This document shows positions 21,245-23,303 of a DNA stretch of 23,303 nucleotides, one piece after another. A program made the translations under genes and the position numbers. The stretch spans positions 1 through 23,303 of the forward strand of contig QMVQ01000002.1 in NCBI GenBank assembly GCA_003661185.1, in the 5' to 3' direction. The stretch comes from Candidatus Alkanophagales archaeon (GTDB lineage: Archaea; Halobacteriota; Syntropharchaeia; Alkanophagales; B39-G2). The stretch's first letter is position 1, and every line of letters begins with the position of its first letter. The notes under the pieces were generated by a model. That model saw only the letters and a list, made by a program, of their open reading frames with translations. It searched no databases and was not told where the DNA came from.

Positions 21245-23086
21245 ATGCCTGCGGAGAAGGAGGAAGGTTTATTTAAATCCTTGTTTGAATCAGCACCAGA
21301 TTTTTTCATACACATCCTTGACACCAAGGGCAAAATCATCAAGACCAGTCCTGCCATACTAAAGGTTAGCGGTTACTCGGAAGAAGAGATGGTCGGCAGG
21401 TTTCTTGCAGACTTCTTCACCCCTGCCTCGCGGAAGATATTTGAAGAACAGTTCCCGGAGCTCCTTGAGACGGGATACGCCCGACAGGAGGTAGAGTTTG
21501 TTTGCAAAGATGGACGGGTCATAACGGTTGATTGCTCCGCCTCGGCCTTGCGCAATGAAATGGGCGAGATTGAGGGTATCGTGGCGTTCCAGCGTGATAT
21601 CTCCGCTCAAAAGGAAGTAGAGGGGGCATTAAAGGAAAGCGAGGAGATATTAAAGGCGATATCCGATGCAGCGCAAGATGCAATCATAATGCTCGATGAT
21701 TATGGGAACGTTACTTATTGGAACAAGGCTGCTGAAAGGATTTTTGGGTTTAAAGCAGAAGAGATCATAGGCAAGGAATTACATATGATATTAGCACCCC
21801 CCTCTTACCGTGATAAATATCGTAAGGGCATAGAAAAATTCAGGAAAAGCGGAGAAGGACCTGTGATAGGCAAAACTCTTGAGCTAAAGGCATTGAGAAA
21901 GGACGGGACGGAATTTCCAATAGAACTTTCAGTTAACAAAGTGAAAATGAGAGGTAAATGGCATGCCATAGGCATAGTCCGTGACATTTCTGAACGCAAA
22001 CGGGTGGAGGAGAGGCTGCGGGAAAGTGAAGCTAAGTTCCGCACTTTAGCAGAGACCACTCCTGCCGCTATCTTCATCTATCAGAACACTAAGATACGTT
22101 ATGCCAACCCGGCTTGTGAGACGCTGACCGGCTATACTGGTGAAGAACTGCTTGAAATGAATTTCTGGGATATTGCACACCCGGATTTTCGGGAATTCAT
22201 TAAAGAACGCGGACTTGCACGTTTGCGAGGCGAGGAGGTTCCCAGCCACTATGAAATTAAAATCCTCACGAAATATGGAGAGGAACGTTGGATAGACGTG
22301 GCAGGGGCTCTCGTTGAGTTTGAAGGTCAACCTGCTGTGATAGGCACGGCTTACGACATCACCGAGCGCAAGCAGGCTGAGGAGGCAATTATAAAATACG
22401 CCGCAGAACTGGAAGAAGCGAACCGCCTGAAAACACTTTTTCTGGACATCATCCGTCACGACATTAAAAATTCAATTGCAGTTGCTTACGGTTATGTGGA
22501 CCTCCTGATAGGGAAAGAAACCGATGAAACTAAGAAAAAATTCCTTGAAACCATTCAAAAAAGTCTTGATAAAGCATTGGATATAATGGAGAACACCTGG
22601 AAGCTCTCATTGTTTGAGAAATTGGAAAGTATTGAGAGAAAGAAAATAGACTTGAAAATTATGCTGGAGGATGTTATTAAAAGCTTCAAGCCTGAAGCAA
22701 GAGAGGAAGGAATTATTATTGAAAATGAAGTCACTGAAAGCATGCCAATCAAAGCCAACGAAATACTTGAGGAGGTCTTTTCCAACCTCATCTCCAACGC
22801 TATCAAATATGCAAGTGAGGGGAAGAAGATTATAATCAAGAGCGAGGAAAAAGAGAGCTCTTGGAGGATAAAGGTCATTGATTTCGGACCCGGAATTGAA
22901 GATGAGTATAAGGAAGCGGTTTTCGAAAGATTCAAAAGGAAGGAGAAGAAGGGGGTTAGAGGCTCTGGTTTAGGGCTTGCCATTGCAAAAAGAGTCGTGG
23001 AGCTCCATTCCGGTAGAATATGGGTCGAAGATAACCCCAAAGGCGGAGCAGTTTTCGTTGTAGAACTGCCAAAGGGCAACCTTTGA
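21245..23086 (+). CDS. Soluble sensor histidine kinase with three PAS domains
   Basis: 613 aa, no membrane segment. PAS domains lie at about 8-122, 133-252 and 262-377, each ending in the D-I-S/T-E/A-x-K type helix (DISAQKE, DISERKR, DITERKQ). The kinase core has the H-box IIRHDIKNS with His405, N-box NLISNAIKYAS (Asn514, Asn518), G1 DFGPGIED, F-box FERFKR and G2 GSGLGLAIAK. No receiver gene lies adjacent, so it is an orphan here; it may signal to a distant regulator or to the one in the rsb operon. Its C-terminus resembles the RsbU_N-kinase (GSGLGLAIAK, GRIWVED). The gene is more A/T-rich than its neighbours. Start ATG 21245 directly follows in-frame stops; the ribosome site is weak. Confidence 0.93.
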   Translation: MPAEKEEGLFKSLFESAPDFFIHILDTKGKIIKTSPAILKVSGYSEEEMVGRFLADFFTPASRKIFEEQFPELLETGYARQEVEFVCKDGRVITVDCSASALRNEMGEIEGIVAFQRDISAQKEVEGALKESEEILKAISDAAQDAIIMLDDYGNVTYWNKAAERIFGFKAEEIIGKELHMILAPPSYRDKYRKGIEKFRKSGEGPVIGKTLELKALRKDGTEFPIELSVNKVKMRGKWHAIGIVRDISERKRVEERLRESEAKFRTLAETTPAAIFIYQNTKIRYANPACETLTGYTGEELLEMNFWDIAHPDFREFIKERGLARLRGEEVPSHYEIKILTKYGEERWIDVAGALVEFEGQPAVIGTAYDITERKQAEEAIIKYAAELEEANRLKTLFLDIIRHDIKNSIAVAYGYVDLLIGKETDETKKKFLETIQKSLDKALDIMENTWKLSLFEKLESIERKKIDLKIMLEDVIKSFKPEAREEGIIIENEVTESMPIKANEILEEVFSNLISNAIKYASEGKKIIIKSEEKESSWRIKVIDFGPGIEDEYKEAVFERFKRKEKKGVRGSGLGLAIAKRVVELHSGRIWVEDNPKGGAVFVVELPKGNL

Positions 23087-23303
23087 AGGTCCCTAAAAGA
23101 ATCCGTCTAATTGTGAATACCATAGCATTGGCAATTCCATAGCTACTCACCTGCCCAGAATTAAAGGCACCACATTTACCGCAAGAAAGCTCATACTCTT
23201 CAGGGATGAGATGAATGGCGTAAGATGCCGAAAGTGCTATATGACATTGGGGGCAGGAAGGGGACGAGATGCGGAGGAGGACTAACACCTTTAAACTGAA
23301 GCC
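22956..23303 (-). CDS. Possible zinc-ribbon protein, partial at the window edge
   Basis: A frame open from the window edge, with GTG 23288 as a possible start. It contains SCPQC and, about 20 residues on, SCGKCGAF, a four-cysteine ribbon pattern. The C-terminal half (after about residue 55) overlaps the 3' end of the PAS kinase gene antisense and looks unlike protein, so the real gene may be shorter, frameshifted or spurious. A TTTAAA box sits too close to the GTG to serve it, so the start may lie outside the window. Confidence 0.33.
   Translation of the reverse strand, partial: GFSLKVLVLLRISSPSCPQCHIALSASYAIHLIPEEYELSCGKCGAFNSGQVSSYGIANAMVFTIRRILLGTFKGCPLAVLQRKLLRLWGYLRPIFYRNGAPRLFLQWQALNQSL

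Noticed and set aside
22555..23079. 174-aa minus-strand frame opposite the PAS kinase core
   Set aside because: It covers the H-box to G2 region in antisense and is Ser/Leu-rich as expected for a shadow.

Overview
The window comes from an archaeon, most likely euryarchaeal (a Halobacteriota-type relative of methanogens, Archaeoglobi or the methane/alkane-oxidising lineages; the exact clade cannot be fixed here). The evidence is the archaeal L11-L1-L10-L12 ribosomal operon, eL21, TiaS (archaea-specific tRNA-Ile agmatidine synthetase), a TIP49/RuvB-like ATPase, an F420-dependent LLM-family oxidoreductase, an AbrB-PhoU protein, a tRNA-Glu with a canonical archaeal intron, and TATA-box promoters. 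Coding is dense. Shine-Dalgarno sites of the GGAGGTGA type are common, sometimes with TTG starts, beside apparently leaderless genes.

Layout. 1-150: structured remnant resembling the right end of an IS200/IS605 tnpB element. 192-2243 (+): small zinc ribbon, tiaS, and a 135-aa protein of unknown function. 2240-5974 (-): a compact five-gene operon encoding a response regulator, a PAS-PAS-STAS RsbR homologue, RsbS, RsbT, and a histidine kinase whose N-terminus matches the RsbT-binding domain of RsbU. 6190-8200 (+): AbrB-PhoU regulator and an FGD-like F420-dependent dehydrogenase. 8279-9421 (+): cobD. 9516-10245: badly decayed SDH_sah (ClpP-class) pseudogene. 10305-10927: small doubtful ORFs and tRNA-Leu(CAG). 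10951-13421 (-): purF and a histone-deacetylase-family amidohydrolase, overlapping by 4 bp. 13708-14004 (+): eL21. 14156-14644 (-): TPR protein. 14685-17199 (-): L11-L1-L10-L12 followed after 1 nt by intron-containing tRNA-Glu. 17654-19618 (+): exported NosD-like beta-helix protein. 19754-21115 (-): TIP49-like ATPase. 21245-23086 (+): PAS3 histidine kinase. 22956-23303 (-): possible partial zinc ribbon.

The most interesting system is the RsbR-RsbS-RsbT (stressosome) cassette. In Bacillus these proteins sequester RsbT until stress frees it to bind the N-terminal domain of the phosphatase RsbU and switch on sigma-B. Archaea have no sigma-B. Here the RsbU phosphatase domain is replaced by a histidine kinase, and a response regulator is the first gene of the operon. 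The inferred path is: signal at the RsbR PAS domains, phosphorylation of RsbR/RsbS by RsbT, release of RsbT, activation of the RsbU_N-kinase, phosphoryl transfer to the response regulator. No RsbX-type reset phosphatase lies in the window.
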